Assembly (NCBI GenBank): GCA_027422505.1
Contig: JAPQWV010000361.1
Location: 372,001 to 436,000, forward strand
Source of the DNA: Craterostigma plantagineum
Lineage: Eukaryota; Streptophyta; Magnoliopsida; Lamiales; Linderniaceae
Direction of reading: 5' to 3'
Length of the DNA stretch: 64,000 bases
Shown: positions 11,784 to 22,298 of the stretch, piece after piece
How positions within the stretch are numbered: position 1 is the first letter of the stretch
How the letters are laid out: each line of letters begins with the position of its first letter
Notes under the pieces: generated by a model
Seen by the model: only the letters and a program-made list of their open reading frames with translations
Told to the model about the DNA's origin: nothing
The model's database searches: none
Translations under genes and position numbers: made by a program

Positions 11784-12230
11784 GGTGTGAAGGAAACCAT
11801 TGTCTTGAGGTGGAGAACGACTTAAGAAAAGCTCGGACAAATTTTAAGATTTTCCCAAGCGATAGTGAGGACAGCTTAAGGTGGAGAGGCTTCGGCAACG
11901 TTGAAAGCGAGCCCTCCATGACAGCTCAGACCCACGAGCTTGAGGTGGAGCGCCACAAAGCTGGGATTTTTGGGAGTTCGATAAGCCAATTCGGGTATAT
12001 TTCGGTTGCGAAGAATGTATGCGTTTGTCTAATCCTTCTTGTCTTATCACTTGTGTGATGAGGTGTCGAAGGCCCTGTGATCGAGGGCGGGACGAGCAAA
12101 AGTCGAGCGAAGGTTCAAGCGAGGTGGAGTTTGGGATCGTTGACTTGAGAAGTCGAAGAGGACAATCGATGGTCTGGATTGATGAAGAACCCTTGGAATT
12201 GAGGAGGAGTTCATGGCTCAAGGTGGAGAT

Positions 12231-12938
12231 TGTTGGGGAAGATGACCCAAAACTTCGGGAATTATTGTCAGAGAACGAACGAAGACGAGATCGGAACAAA
12301 GACGGATGGAATTAACATCGCATGTCACCTTTACGGCTGCTCACAGGGGAGGTCACATACATGACAATAGACAGCTTGAGCTGAGGTGCCACTGCTCGCT
12401 GAAGTCACAGCCATGACAGTTAAAGCTCTAGGCCGTGAAGGCCAACATCGAAGTTAGCTGAAGCACGCAAGTCAGTTTAAACGATTCGCGGCCATGAACG
12501 CTATGTGCGAGGCCGTGAATTAGGATAGCAGCTGAAGTGTTAGTGGCTCGATTGAGTCACGGCCCTGACGGAGGAAGTCCGAGGTCTTGACAAGCTTCAG
12601 GTTTCTTGAAATCTATTATAACTATTTCAGTGATCAAATGGGAACCTTCTAGACGATATATCTTCTATAAATAGGAAGATTTAGCTCAACTTTTGTACTG
12701 TGAGTTGAGAGAGAAAGTGCAAGCTTGTAATCTCTGTAAATTGTTCGGAATAGAAAGAATCCGATTATCCGTGGACGTAGACTCAATTTGAAGTCGAACC
12801 ACGTTAAATTCCCCTGTTTTCAATCGTTTTCTTTCTTCATAGAGTCGATACGCACACAAGTCGGCCTTTCAACCCGACAACGACCAATTGCTCAAAGCCT
12901 TCTCCAAAGGCAAATCTAACGGCGTCGGTTTCTCAACA
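12231..12938 (+). repeat. 3' LTR of the 3.0-kb copia
   Basis: 708 bp, opening TGTTGGGGAAGATGACCC and closing TCTCAACA. It matches the 5' LTR except for an extra segment of about 117 bp (12420-12537) that contains three more of the GGCCGTGA/TCACGGCC-like motifs. It is followed directly by the ACCAC duplication. Confidence 0.92.
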
Positions 12939-13289
12939 ACCACGCACACCAACCGTTCGAGAAAAATACAAGTAAGAAACCAATCGTAATATCGGTCGGC
13001 ATCTTACATCTTCATTCCTTGAAAACATTAAAGTTTTTAGAGATCAAACTTGTGTCCAAACTCTGTCCACTATCCATCTAACAAGAGCTCATTCCTAATT
13101 TGGAAAAAATATGAACACATGTCAAAATTGTTGGGTCCAACCATGCCACCCACTACACCCATTTCCAAGATGAAGACCGCCATGTGCATTAAAGAAAGCT
13201 AATCAATGAGAAATGACGTTTGCACTTACATGTTATTTGGCATCTTGTGTGTATCCTTGCCTATATATTGGCTTCCATAGATCACTTCT

Positions 13290-13620
13290 AAAGACACCCC
13301 GAGGAATAAGAGCGAGAGAGATAGTCAGAGGGTATGATATTTATCCACATTCGGGTGGATAAGGGTGAGAACATGTATAGTTTTACCGGGCTAGTTGGGA
13401 GTAGGTACAAATACATTGCACGGGTGGGTAAGGAGTCTCGGGTTTGGGTTTAAACACGAACGTTGAATTAGTATGGTGTAGTTTTCTCAACATAGTAAAA
13501 CATGTGCTCTTCGTGGAGGTAGGCAGTATTGGCCAAACCACGTAATCTTGTGTTCTTGCTCGGTGTCAATTTGGCTTTATATTGTCCCGATAAAATTGTC
13601 GTGGGTCCAAAATAAATCAG
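13290..13620 (+). mobile_element. Copia LTR remnant
   Basis: Contains CTCTTCGTGGAGGTAG, then GGCCAAACCACGTAATC and TCCCGATAAAATTG, the same ordered boxes as at 4210-4310, typical of copia LTR downstream ends. The flanks show no matching LTR or coding piece. Boundaries are approximate. Confidence 0.45.
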
Positions 13621-14549
13621 AACGATGGCTCGAAATATTACAGCTCAACCCCAGTAAAAATGCCACAGATTGTTTCTACATGCATTCTTGTAGAACCATA
13701 TATCTTCAATAGAAAGTATGAGGAGATCATAATGCATATCAAAATTATTGCTCTTGATTGAGACATGGTGTATTCTTGTTTAGTTCCAAAGTGCTTTAAT
13801 GTATTACATATTCTTCTTCTTCTTAATGCAAAAATCCAATTCTTTTTTGTGCTTGTATTGCGGTTGCACGCATCAACCTTCTAGTTTGGATGAACGTGAA
13901 AATTACACCCACAGCAAGAAAACGTTTTCAGCACAAAATACTTGAAACATGTGCACATTAAACAGTTTTCAGCACAAAATACTTCGGATTCAATTTGGCT
14001 GTAGTTAGGCAAAGGATTGAGTAAACTATTGGGTTTGTGCTAAACTAGCCAAGATTCACGATCTTGATGAAATGTGTATCGATGATTCTTTTATCCACAT
14101 GTTGTGTGTTTGGTATAATTGGTATTATTAGGCTCAACACATAATATTACTTATTAGGCCTGTTTTATTCTCATCTTATCTATTTGTCACACACTATTTA
14201 TGACATTTTATTTTTCCGGGCTTATGTATGATATATCATGTTGTCAAAACAAAAACGAAACACCTTAAAACATGTTATGATTTGTATTATAGGGCCTTAT
14301 ATTAGAAAGCGAACAAGGGCGAGAAGGATTACAAGTAACCTACATACTTACCAACTCTTTAGTTTACTCACTCTATATGAACTCACTCAATCGAAAGCTG
14401 TAAGCTCTAAAAGTTATCTAGATGAAACTCAAAGTACGATATTTATATAAAGCTTAAGAACAATCTGATGGCACGCTCAAGGTCGCACCATTCACTTTCA
14501 AAAGCTTGCACAACATGTGCTACTTAATTTATAAAATCAGCCAATAATG

Positions 14550-14838
14550 TCCAAGAATTGTGATTTTACGAGTTGTAGTATTAGTGGAGTGTTCTCTATT
14601 ATCCAGTACTCCAACCGAAACGAGGTTCCTCCTCAACTCAAGCAAACACCTCACATCCTTTAGCTCTCATACATCCCTAAGGTGCATCCAAAGTCATGGA
14701 TACAATTCTTGTCATGTTCTTTCGAGAAACATTCAAGGTTATGCAAAATCATATCCATCACAAGCATAATCAACAATATAAATTTTTAACCTTTACCTGA
14801 ATTTGATCATGTCCTTCTTGGGAATATTTTAAAATCTT
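14550..14838 (-). pseudogene. Old copia fragment, protease/pre-integrase part
   Basis: Read on the minus strand this gives a degenerate pre-integrase signature (LELRRNLVSVGVLDN). Together with the gag piece on the far side of the next element (20419-20640), it is the remainder of an older minus-strand copia that was split by the insertion at 14844-20413. Several stops interrupt it. Confidence 0.6.
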
Positions 14839-14843
14839 CTCGA

Positions 14844-15167
14844 TATTAAATATAGTAAACATATTGACGCCATAAATTGGAGCGATATGGATGGAAATTG
14901 GAGTGATAAGGATGAAAGTCAAGCTATGAATAGCCTTCCCGACAATAGAGAGATTTTGAAGAGAAATTCAAGGGATCTTATTGGGATCCAATCACTGCAT
15001 TATGGGAAATCATCGAGCAATCTTCTCCCATTAAAATAGTCATTTAATAGCACGATATCTCTAAGCTTGGTTGTTAGCCTCTATATATTGATATTGTAAT
15101 AGAACTCTTGATTTACGACTTTAGAGAATCAATTCAAGAAATATTCTTCAGTTTATTTTCTTATTTA
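14844..15167 (+). repeat. 5' LTR of the 5.6-kb copia
   Basis: 324 bp, starting TATTAAATATAG and ending CTTATTTA, followed without gap by the primer-binding site TGGTATCAGCGCC. It shows clear colinear identity to 20091-20413, with scattered substitutions and small indels that indicate some age. Confidence 0.92.
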
Positions 15168-15180
15168 TGGTATCAGCGCC
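15168..15180 (+). other. Primer-binding site
   Basis: TGGTATCAGCGCC resembles the plant initiator-Met tRNA primer site TGGTATCAGAGC and lies immediately after the 5' LTR. Confidence 0.85.
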
Positions 15181-15215
15181 ATAGCCGTGAGACACGAGAG
15201 TTCTAACCTTCACCA

Positions 15216-16260
15216 ATGGCTTCCACAATATTTTTAAACCTTTCCAACTTTGTTACCCTCAAACTCACACCAAACAACTATCCTCTCTGGTGTGAACAAA
15301 TGCGTGCATTAGCCGAAAGTCAAGACATGGTCGGACTTTTCACAGGCGAGAAAAAGAAACCAGCCATGTACACTAATGTCGTAGAGGAAAAGACATCAAC
15401 AAACGATGAAGACAATAAAGCTGTAAATCAAATTTCAGAAGGTTTTCTCAAATGGAGAAAAGAAGACCGACTCCTCCGTGGATGGATCATTGGAACACTC
15501 ACAGAAGAAACCTTGGACTTGGCCACGGCTCATCTCAATCTGTTTGGATGCGTTGAAGTAAGCATATGCCCAAGATTCACAAGAAAGGGAATTTACTCTA
15601 CGGCAACAACTTACTTCCCTAAAAAAGGAACCAAATCGGTCTTTAGCGGTCCATCTAAGAAGATTCATAAGTATATACGATAGCCCCGCAGCCATAGGCA
15701 ATCCCATACCCGATAAAACCAATGACTCATTTGTAGCCAATCTCAGCCCCAAATATGAATCGTTCACAACCACAATGCTCAAACCTTCAATGCCGTCCTA
15801 CACAGAGGTTGTCTCACTTCTACAAGGCTTCGATCAACAAAATTCATGGATTGAAGAATCAAATATCCCAGCATATGCGTGTTGTGGAGAGCGTAATCAT
15901 CGTCATCAGCATCAAAACCACAACAGTCATCACAACCAATTCACTTCAAAAGGAAGAGGATTTCAGGCGACAAATAACAACTTTCATTAGTTGCAAGTAA
16001 TAGTTCTAGCTCAGGGCAATCATCTCAAAGGGGTAACAATGGCTTTTCTCGACCACCACCACCTGGTAAGAGAAGAATAAATACTGCAAAGAGAGATATG
16101 TATAAAATCGAGTTCTGTCAGCTATGTGGAAAGCAAGGGCACATCGCCAAAATCTGTTGGAGTCTACCAACACAAGCTGACAATGTTGACCTTCTTCATG
16201 CACTTGCGGCTCTCACCATGGACACAAATTCAGATATGCTTTCTAACTCAGAAAATATGT
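15216..16260 (+). pseudogene. Copia gag remnant
   Basis: Starts at an ATG 36 bp after the PBS (MASTIFLNLS...). The N-terminal half has the copia Gag look (LTPNNYPLWCEQMRAL, then FLKWRKEDRLLRGWIIGTLTEE), and the frame is lost near 15545. A zinc knuckle C-x2-C-x4-H-x4-C (CQLCGKQGHIAKIC) lies at about 16116-16157 in a later frame. Several frameshifts and stops separate the pieces, so no full Gag can be made. Confidence 0.85.
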
Positions 16261-19106
16261 TGGTTGTTATTCTGTATTTATTGTTGATGGTTCTCCTATA
16301 AAACTAGATGCGCTTGGTGACACCTTAGTATCTGATGGTAAAAATAAATTATTATTGCGCGATTTTCTTTATTAGTCAGTTAACGTCAGAATATCTATCG
16401 AACTGTGAATTCACTAATGAGATATTTTCTATTAAGGAATGCGCAACAAGGCAGATCCTACTAGTGGGTCAGCGTAAAGGAGATCTTTATGTTTTTCTAA
16501 GATGAAGGAGCCAAATTTCTCGAATCGACAAAATTCAGGAACAGAGGAGTTATGGCACCAATGTCTTGGGCATCCGCAAAGTTCTACAGTTAATCTTTTG
16601 GGCAAAAATAAGTTGACTTCTATTATTTCAAATGCAAAATTTTACACTTTTTGTGAAGTTGTCGACTCGGAAAACCCAACAAGCTACCCTTTAGTTCTTA
16701 TAATTCTGTTAGTAAGATGAGAAAGTTCATTGTGATATTTGGGGACCGGCTCCCATTTTATCTCTTGGAAAATTTCGATCCTATGCATATTTGTCGACGA
16801 TTATTCTCATTATATGTGGTTAATTCTTATTCGTGCAAAATCTGATTTCTTTGATGTTTACTTGGGATTTGAAAAGAATGTGCATCGACAATTCAGTGCA
16901 GAAATAAAAATATTCCATACTGATGGAGGTGGAGAGTCTGTGAATAACTAACTCAAATTTCATTTTCAACAACAAGGAATCATCCATCATCTTTCATGTC
17001 CTTACACTCCCGAGCAAACAAGAGTTGTTGAACGTCGACATCGCACTATTAAAGAACTTGGCATGACTATGATTTTTCATAGTGGTGTGTCCAAGTCGCT
17101 ATGGGTTGAAGCTGTTACTACCACGATTTATTTAATTAACAGTTTGGCTTTTTCTCCATTAGGATTCGATACTCCTTATTTTCGTCTATATAATTCTCAT
17201 CCTACATATTCTATTTTACGTATTTTTGGATGCAGGTGCTACACATACACTTGTGATATGAAGAAAATAAATTTGATGCTAAAACTATACCTTGTGTCTT
17301 TGTAGGTTACAGTAACCAACATAAAGGGTATCGATGGCTAGATATAACAACCAACAAAATGTTTGTTTCGAGACATGTGGAATTTGATGAAAACACTTTC
17401 CTTGGAAAACTAAAATATCTCATATCCTTACAACGCAAGTTTCACTAAATTTTTGAGTTCCGTTCCGCCCTTATCACCAAATCAGAACAATGCTCCTGAG
17501 GAAAACGCATTTCCACCTATCCCAATACCATGTAATATTTTACATGAGTCACCAGCTATTTCTGATGTCGAAGATGCTACCTCGGCCCCCTCCATGACTT
17601 GTGATCATAATTAAACAGCAACACCTCAATCTCAATCACCGTCTGCTGCATATACTTTGGCGTCTCATGCCGATGACATGTTACCAAGTCCAGGTAGCTC
17701 CTCATCTCTTTCCTCATCTAACTTTGACTCTTCCTTACATGTTGAACAGGCCCAAATGGTCACTCGCGCTCAACATGGCATATACAAACATAATCCCCGT
17801 TATGCTCTCATTCATGAGTGTGCTGATATTCCAAAAGAACCACATAGTGTAAAAATGGCTCTACAACAATTGGTTGGAGACAAACTGGCGCACTACACAA
17901 AAACCAAACATGGACCTTAGTACCTCGGAACCTCACATGAACGTTGTCGGACAAAATGGGTGTTCAAAGCAAAACTAATTGCAAACCGTACACTTAATCG
18001 ACTAAAGGCTAGGTTAGTTGCCAAGGGATATCATCAGGTGGATGGTATTGACTTTACTGAAACCTTCTCTCTGGTCATAAAACTAGGTACAAAACGTTTA
18101 GTTCTTAGTTTAGCATTAGTTCGTAAATGGGACATTAGGCAATTTAGATGTCAAAAATGCTTTTCTCCATGGATTTATAACTGACGATATTTACATGAGT
18201 CAACCTCCTGGTATGCATGACTCACTCTTGCCCACTCATGTTTGTAAACTGAAAAGGCGCTTCATGGTCTCAAGCAAGCACCACAAGCTTGGTTTGATCG
18301 TTTTAGCGCGTTTATGCTCGCTAATGGGTTTTTCTGCAGTCTAGCGGATCCATCTCTTCTTATTTTGCACTCCCCTCTTGGTACGATAATATATGTTGAT
18401 GACATGCTTTTGACAGGATCCAATTCAAAATTATTTGATGATTTCATTAAAGTTTTACACTCTGAGTTTGCTATGAAGGATTTCGGTTCCATTCATCATT
18501 TTCTTGGAATTGAAATTAAGCGAGATAAAATTAGCTACACCTCTCTCAAACTCATTATGCATATTTAATTCGTGATAAGTCGCATATGCTCGACTGCAAA
18601 CCTATGCATATCCCAATGGATACTAAGACTAAAGGCTTTAGTGCTAACACACCATACCCTGACCCCTCTCTTTACCGTAGCATTGTCGGTGCTCTACAAT
18701 ACTTGACTCTTACCAGACCTGACTTGTTATTTTCTGTTAATTATGCTTCTCAATTTATTCAGTCACCTTCTCTCACTATTTTGAAAATGGTTCATCGCAT
18801 TTTACGATATGTCAAGGGCACTATCAATCTCGGGTTACATTTAACGGGTAAGTCTACACTTGATATTTGTGGTATATCTGATGCAGATTGGGCAGGTTGT
18901 CCAACCACTCGAAGATCCACAACTGGATTTTGTACTTTCTTGGGGCAAAATATTATCGAGTCGTTTAAAAAGTTGGCCTTTGACATGGTCAATGTTAAAA
19001 AAATAGCCTCCAAGTGTATAATGAAAGTTATACCCTTGCTAAAGAGTCCCACTTTTCGAAATCGATATCTGTTACCGGGGTCACAAAAGGGTGGGAGGGT
19101 GGTTCG

Positions 19107-19161
19107 TAGTCCAATGGTTGTGTAGTCAGACGTTCAATCAGTAGGTCATGGGTTCAAATCC
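19107..19161 (+). other. tRNA-like A-box/B-box module in Mutator-type element
   Basis: TAGTCCAATGG (19107-19117) fits the Pol III A-box consensus and GGTTCAAATCC (19151-19161) fits the B-box consensus exactly, spaced as in a tRNA gene. The acceptor and arm stems do not pair convincingly, so it is not called a tRNA gene. Confidence 0.55.
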
Positions 19162-19194
19162 GCAACACGTATTTTTTTTTTATTTTTTTGCAAC

Positions 19195-19570
19195 ATGGGC
19201 GAGACCCTTGCAGCATGGGCGGGACTCCTGCCGTTTGTGTGGAGGACCCCTGCCTTGTGTGGAAGACCCCTGCCTTCTGTGCGGGGGACCCCTGCAGTGT
19301 GTGCGGGCAGCGGCGCAGGGGTCCCCGCACACAGCGCAGGAGACCCGCGCACACAGCAGGGGACCCTGCAACCGCACAGTGTGCAGGGGTCCCCGCACAC
19401 AGCGCATGGGTCCCTGCACATATAGCAGGGAACCTCACACACAGCGCAGAGGTCCCCCGGACACACAGCAGGGGTCCCGCCCATTCTGTGCACCAGATGG
19501 GCGGGGTCCCGGCTATATAGCACGGGTCCACTGAGCAGTGGACCCGTGCTATATAGAAGGGGACCCCCTG
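19195..19570. repeat. GC-rich GGGTCCC/GGGACCC island
   Basis: Repeated GGGGTCCCC / GGGACCCCTG units alternate with GCACACAGCG and GTGTGCGGG, i.e. one short motif in both orientations. It produces long open frames on both strands (19146-19604) that are shadows of the repeat. A perfect palindrome with 21-bp arms and a 2-bp spacer lies at 19513-19556. Confidence 0.85.
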
Positions 19571-20090
19571 CTATGTTTAAAAGATTTCCTGTCAAATGAC
19601 GCAAATACCCTTAAATCGAATTTTTTAAAAAAAAAGAAAAAATGGACGGGGCTATTTTTTTAATTTTGACTATGTCAAAGGCCATTTTTTAAATATTCCA
19701 ATATTATCTCATGGTGCGCCAAAAAGCAACCAACTATTTCTCGATCCAGCACTGAGGCCGAGTTCGTGCGATGGCTAACACCGCTGCAGAGTTAATCTGG
19801 CTTACATTTCTCTTACGCGACCTTCATATTCCTCAATCACAACCGCCAACTCTCTTCTGTGACGACTTAAGGGCGTCTCTTATGATTATTAGCTTTTCAT
19901 GCTTGCAACAAACATATTGAATTCGATTACCATTTTGTTCGTGAATGGATCTCCATGGGACTCCTTATTACTCGACACATCTCGTTTACTCTCCAAATTG
20001 CGGACATCTTTACGAAACCCCTGTAAAGCTTCCTTACGCCATTTTCGCAAACAAACTATGCCTTCAGCCTCGACATAGTTCGAGGGAGGA

Positions 20091-20413
20091 TATTAAATAC
20101 AGTAAACAATTGACGCCATAAATTGGAGCGATAAGGATGGAAATTGGAGTTATAAGGATGAAAGTCAAGCTGTGAATATCCTTATCGTAAATAGAGAGAT
20201 TGTGAAGAGTAATTCAAGGGGTCTTATTGGGATCCAATCACTGTATTATGGGAAATTATCGAGCAATCTTCTCCCATTAAAATAGTCATTTAATAGCATG
20301 ATATCTTTTCCTTTCTAAGCTTGGTTGTAGCCTTTATATATTGATACAGACTTTCGATTTACGGCTTTAGAGAATCAATTCAAGAAATATTGTTCGATTT
20401 ATTTTCTTCTTTA
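20091..20413 (+). repeat. 3' LTR of the 5.6-kb copia
   Basis: 323 bp, starting TATTAAATACAG directly after the purine tract CGAGGGAGGA (20081-20090) and ending CTTCTTTA, followed by the CTCGA duplication. Confidence 0.92.
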
Positions 20414-20418
20414 CTCGA

Positions 20419-20640
20419 TAGTGATAACACCTCATGCGACATCTTGTTTCAGACTTATCCTTTTCCTTCCTTTCTTGACCTAATAACTCACTTTTTTCTA
20501 CACAAACAACAACTCGATGCTCTTGAACTTTTGAAACTTTCAGGTATTCAATTCGAGTAGAATGCAAAGAGGACATCATGGAATTCAAAGCTCCCCGACC
20601 ATAAAACATGGTCTCCTTAAATTGTTCATGGATTCTGGAA
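20419..20640 (-). pseudogene. Old copia gag C-terminal fragment
   Basis: The minus strand reads through a copia Gag tail (SLHSTRIEYLKVSKVQEHRV) to the first half of a zinc knuckle (RCYHYR), where the sequence is split by the insertion target CTCGA. The other half lies at 14838 and leftwards. This gives the relative age: minus-strand copia first, plus-strand copia second. Confidence 0.6.
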
Positions 20641-21129
20641 AGAGAAAAAAAGGTGCAGATGAGATATTATTCTGGAAAGAGAAAAAAAGGTGCAGAAAAA
20701 AAAGCAGGATTCTTAAATAATTACTCTTTTTGAGACATTATTCTCTTTGAAAAATTGACCACAAGCCTTAAAGTTAAAGGTCAATTGTAGGTTATATCCA
20801 ATTTTCCTGTCAAAGAACGAACTCTCCACGTATGAGCTAAGTCCTCTTTATACGCTCTTCCCAACGCGGGTCTTTTAAAAAAATAGCACTCTTGACTTAT
20901 TTTTTTGGTCAATAGCACTCTTTTTAATAACACTTAATCATCTTCTTGTAATCCCTTATTATTAATAAAAAAGAAAAACAAAAATAAAATACAACGCCTG
21001 AAATGAATTAAAAGCTGCACGTCCATTTTGCAGCAGAAAGTATTCATTCCACCTCACCGAATTATTCTTCTTCTTCCTCATCGTCCTTAAGAAAAATCAC
21101 CTATGATTTCTTCTGCTTCTGGAAGTCAA

Positions 21130-21208
21130 GTGAAGTCGTAACAAGGTAGCCGTACTGGAAGGTGCGGCTGGATCACCTCCTTTTTAGGGAGAGATAATGC
21201 TTGTTGGG
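21130..21208 (+). pseudogene. Plastid 16S rDNA 3'-end fragment (NUPT)
   Basis: GTGAAGTCGTAACAAGGTAG, then CCGTACTGGAAGGTGCGG, CTGGATCACCTCCTTT and the first bases of the 16S-trnI spacer (GGGAGAGATAATGCTTGTTG) follow the chloroplast rrn16 3' end almost base for base, including the anti-Shine-Dalgarno CACCTCC. A few spacer bases differ from the usual plastid sequence. Only about 80 bp are present, flanked by unrelated AT-rich DNA. It is a nuclear plastid insertion or captured piece, not a functional rRNA gene. Confidence 0.95.
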
Positions 21209-21439
21209 GTCGACCCGACCTCATATCAGTTCTTCACAGGCGAAGGAACACTCGAAAGTCCTCAGTCCTAAACCCTTTCGAACCTCACGCTTCACTGTAA
21301 GTATTTTTCCTGGTCGTATCTTGAATATAACCATCTAAATTTGTAATTCTCAGTCCTAAACCCTGTTTCCAAGTAAATGGGTTGTCAAAGCTTCGAAATT
21401 CCGGTTTGGAATGCCGAACATGTTCAATATTCGCTTTTT

Positions 21440-21720
21440 AAAACGTCCAGTTGATCAGGGGACCCTGCTTGAAAGCAGGCAACCCGCGGTTAGATCATGG
21501 GACCCTACATAAAAGAAGGAGTCCCGTACATAAATTCACGGGACCAGCACATAAATTCACGGGACCCGCACATAAATTCATGGGATCCGCGCATCAGTGC
21601 ATGGTTCCCGCACATTAGTGCCGGCGCATTAGATCATGGGACCGCACATAAATGCAGGGTACCTACGTGCAAAAAAAGGGACCCGCACAGAATCACTTCT
21701 TATTGTTAGGTCCCATGCCC
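21440..21720. repeat. GGGACCC island I
   Basis: About ten imperfect units of roughly 22 bp of the form GGGACCCGCACATAAATTCA, some with GGGATCC or GGTTCCC in place of GGGACCC. Noncoding. Same motif family as the islands at 19195-19570, 22960-23330, 26895-27175, 27690-27880 and 29580-30030. Confidence 0.85.
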
Positions 21721-21840
21721 CCATACACGCGTTGGTCGTAAACCCTAATTTCATTCATTTTCTTCAAATGTTATATACTGATGTGTGGCCATGAGAGCGT
21801 CGAATTTCCGTTGGAAGGAATGTTACTCGTGGTCATGCTT

Positions 21841-21955
21841 CATGCACTAGAGCTTGGGTCACATGCACTAGAGCTTGGGTCCCGTGCACAAGATCTTGGG
21901 TCCCGCGCACAAGATCTTGGGTCCCGCGCACTAGAGCTTGGGTCTCGCGCTATAT
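21841..21955. repeat. 21-bp tandem repeat (five units)
   Basis: Five consecutive 21-bp units of the form GCACTAGAGCTTGGGTCCCG with variants ACAAGATCTTGGG. Because 21 is a multiple of three it gives a false seven-residue repeat (ALELGSR) in a plus-strand open frame. Each unit carries one GGGTCCC. Confidence 0.9.
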
Positions 21956-22073
21956 GTTATTCGAAAGGTCTTACGGTTTTGCAAGCTGTAGGGCGTCAAT
22001 TATGTCTACATTATCAAACACACAGCATACGAAAATAACATTTTTGAATAATCCCAGAAACAAAACAGGAAGA

Positions 22074-22298
22074 ATGCTGACGGACGCCCAAATCGTCGCC
22101 CTCCTCCAGGAAATCGTCCGTAACTCGGACCCCTGGACTACCACGGCCGCCGCCGTCCGCCGCCGTCTAGAGGCCGACCTCGGCATCGACCTCTCCCAAA
22201 GGAGGGTGTGGATCGTGGCCGAGATCGACAGATTCCTAAACGGCGACGACGATGCTCTCGAGGTCGACGGATTCCTAGACGGCGACGAGGATCTATGA
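22074..22298 (+). pseudogene. DEK_C-like chromatin domain fragment, probably captured
   Basis: From the ATG at 22074 a 74-residue frame begins MLTDAQIVALLQEIVRNSDP and continues with VRRRLEADLGIDLSQRRVWI and AEIDRFL. The pattern (helix, then T-x-x-x-VRRxLExxxGxDLSxRxxxI, then a final helix) is that of the DEK C-terminal domain, as at the N-terminus of plant SWIB/UAF30-like chromatin proteins. An acidic tail follows (NGDDDALEVDG), and acidic sequence continues in another frame to about 22460. Third positions are strongly C/G, unlike the AT-rich surroundings, as in Pack-MULE captured exons. It could be a degraded host exon or an expressed chimera; no parent gene is visible here. Confidence 0.7.

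Larger units (their letters stand above)
9939..12938 (+). mobile_element. Internally deleted copia retrotransposon (3.0 kb)
   Basis: A complete insertion. The target duplication ACCAC occurs at 9934-9938 and 12939-12943, with a 5' LTR at 9939-10529 and a 3' LTR at 12231-12938, both opening TGTTGGGGAAGATGACCC and closing TCTCAACA. The polypurine tract AAGGTGGAGAT directly precedes the 3' LTR. Inside are a broken gag, a zinc knuckle, a protease start (D-S-G) and a pre-integrase piece. Integrase, reverse transcriptase and RNase H are missing, so any movement needed a partner. The two LTRs remain very similar, but the 5' copy lacks about 117 bp present in the 3' copy (around 12420-12537). Confidence 0.93.
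18958..19699. mobile_element. Non-autonomous Mutator-type element (742 bp)
   Basis: Interrupts the copia RNase H exactly, flanked by the 9-bp duplication AATATTATC (18949-18957 and 19700-19708). The two termini are inverted over about 50 bp, sharing GGCCTTTGACAT, GTCAA and TTAAAAAAATAGCC. A 9-bp duplication with long terminal repeats is diagnostic of Mutator-like elements. Inside are a tRNA-like module (19107-19161) and a GC-rich GGGTCCC-studded island (19195-19570) ending in a perfect 44-bp palindrome. Its termini and GGGTCCC island resemble the large element at 20.88-30.50 kb, so it may be a deletion derivative of the same family. Confidence 0.93.
16500..20026 (+). pseudogene. Copia pol remnant (INT-RT-RH), interrupted
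   Basis: Pieces in copia order: a GAG-pre-integrase motif (LWHQCLGHPQ) near 16545; integrase core with FVDDYSHYMW near 16790 and HTDGGGE near 16915; the integrase C-side (LWVEAVTTTIYLIN) at 17098-17140; RT start (ARLVAKGYHQ, GIDFTETFS) at about 18010-18070; the RT catalytic YVDD intact at 18393-18404; and RNase H from 18600. RNase H is cut at 18957 by a Mutator-type insertion and resumes at 19709 (ISWCAKKQPT, SRSSTEAEF), ending DIFTKPL at 20026. Many stops and frameshifts make the product impossible. Confidence 0.88.
14844..20413 (+). mobile_element. Copia retrotransposon with non-canonical TA...TA ends
   Basis: Bounded by the 5-bp duplication CTCGA (14839-14843 and 20414-20418). The LTRs (324 and 323 bp) both begin TATTAAATA and end TTTA, i.e. 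TA...TA instead of TG...CA. The PBS TGGTATCAGCGCC abuts the 5' LTR (15168-15180), and the purine tract CGAGGGAGGA precedes the 3' LTR. Gag, integrase, RT and RNase H follow in copia order but are broken by stops and frameshifts. A 742-bp Mutator-type element sits inside the RNase H region. The host sequence on both sides is an older copia on the opposite strand. Confidence 0.93.

Noticed and set aside
19146..19604. Overlapping open frames of 76-152 residues on both strands, Cys/Gly/Pro-rich
   Set aside because: Shadows of the GGGTCCC repeat island inside a non-autonomous transposon.
21130..21208. Functional 16S rRNA gene
   Set aside because: Only the last part of the rRNA is present, in nuclear transposon sequence.
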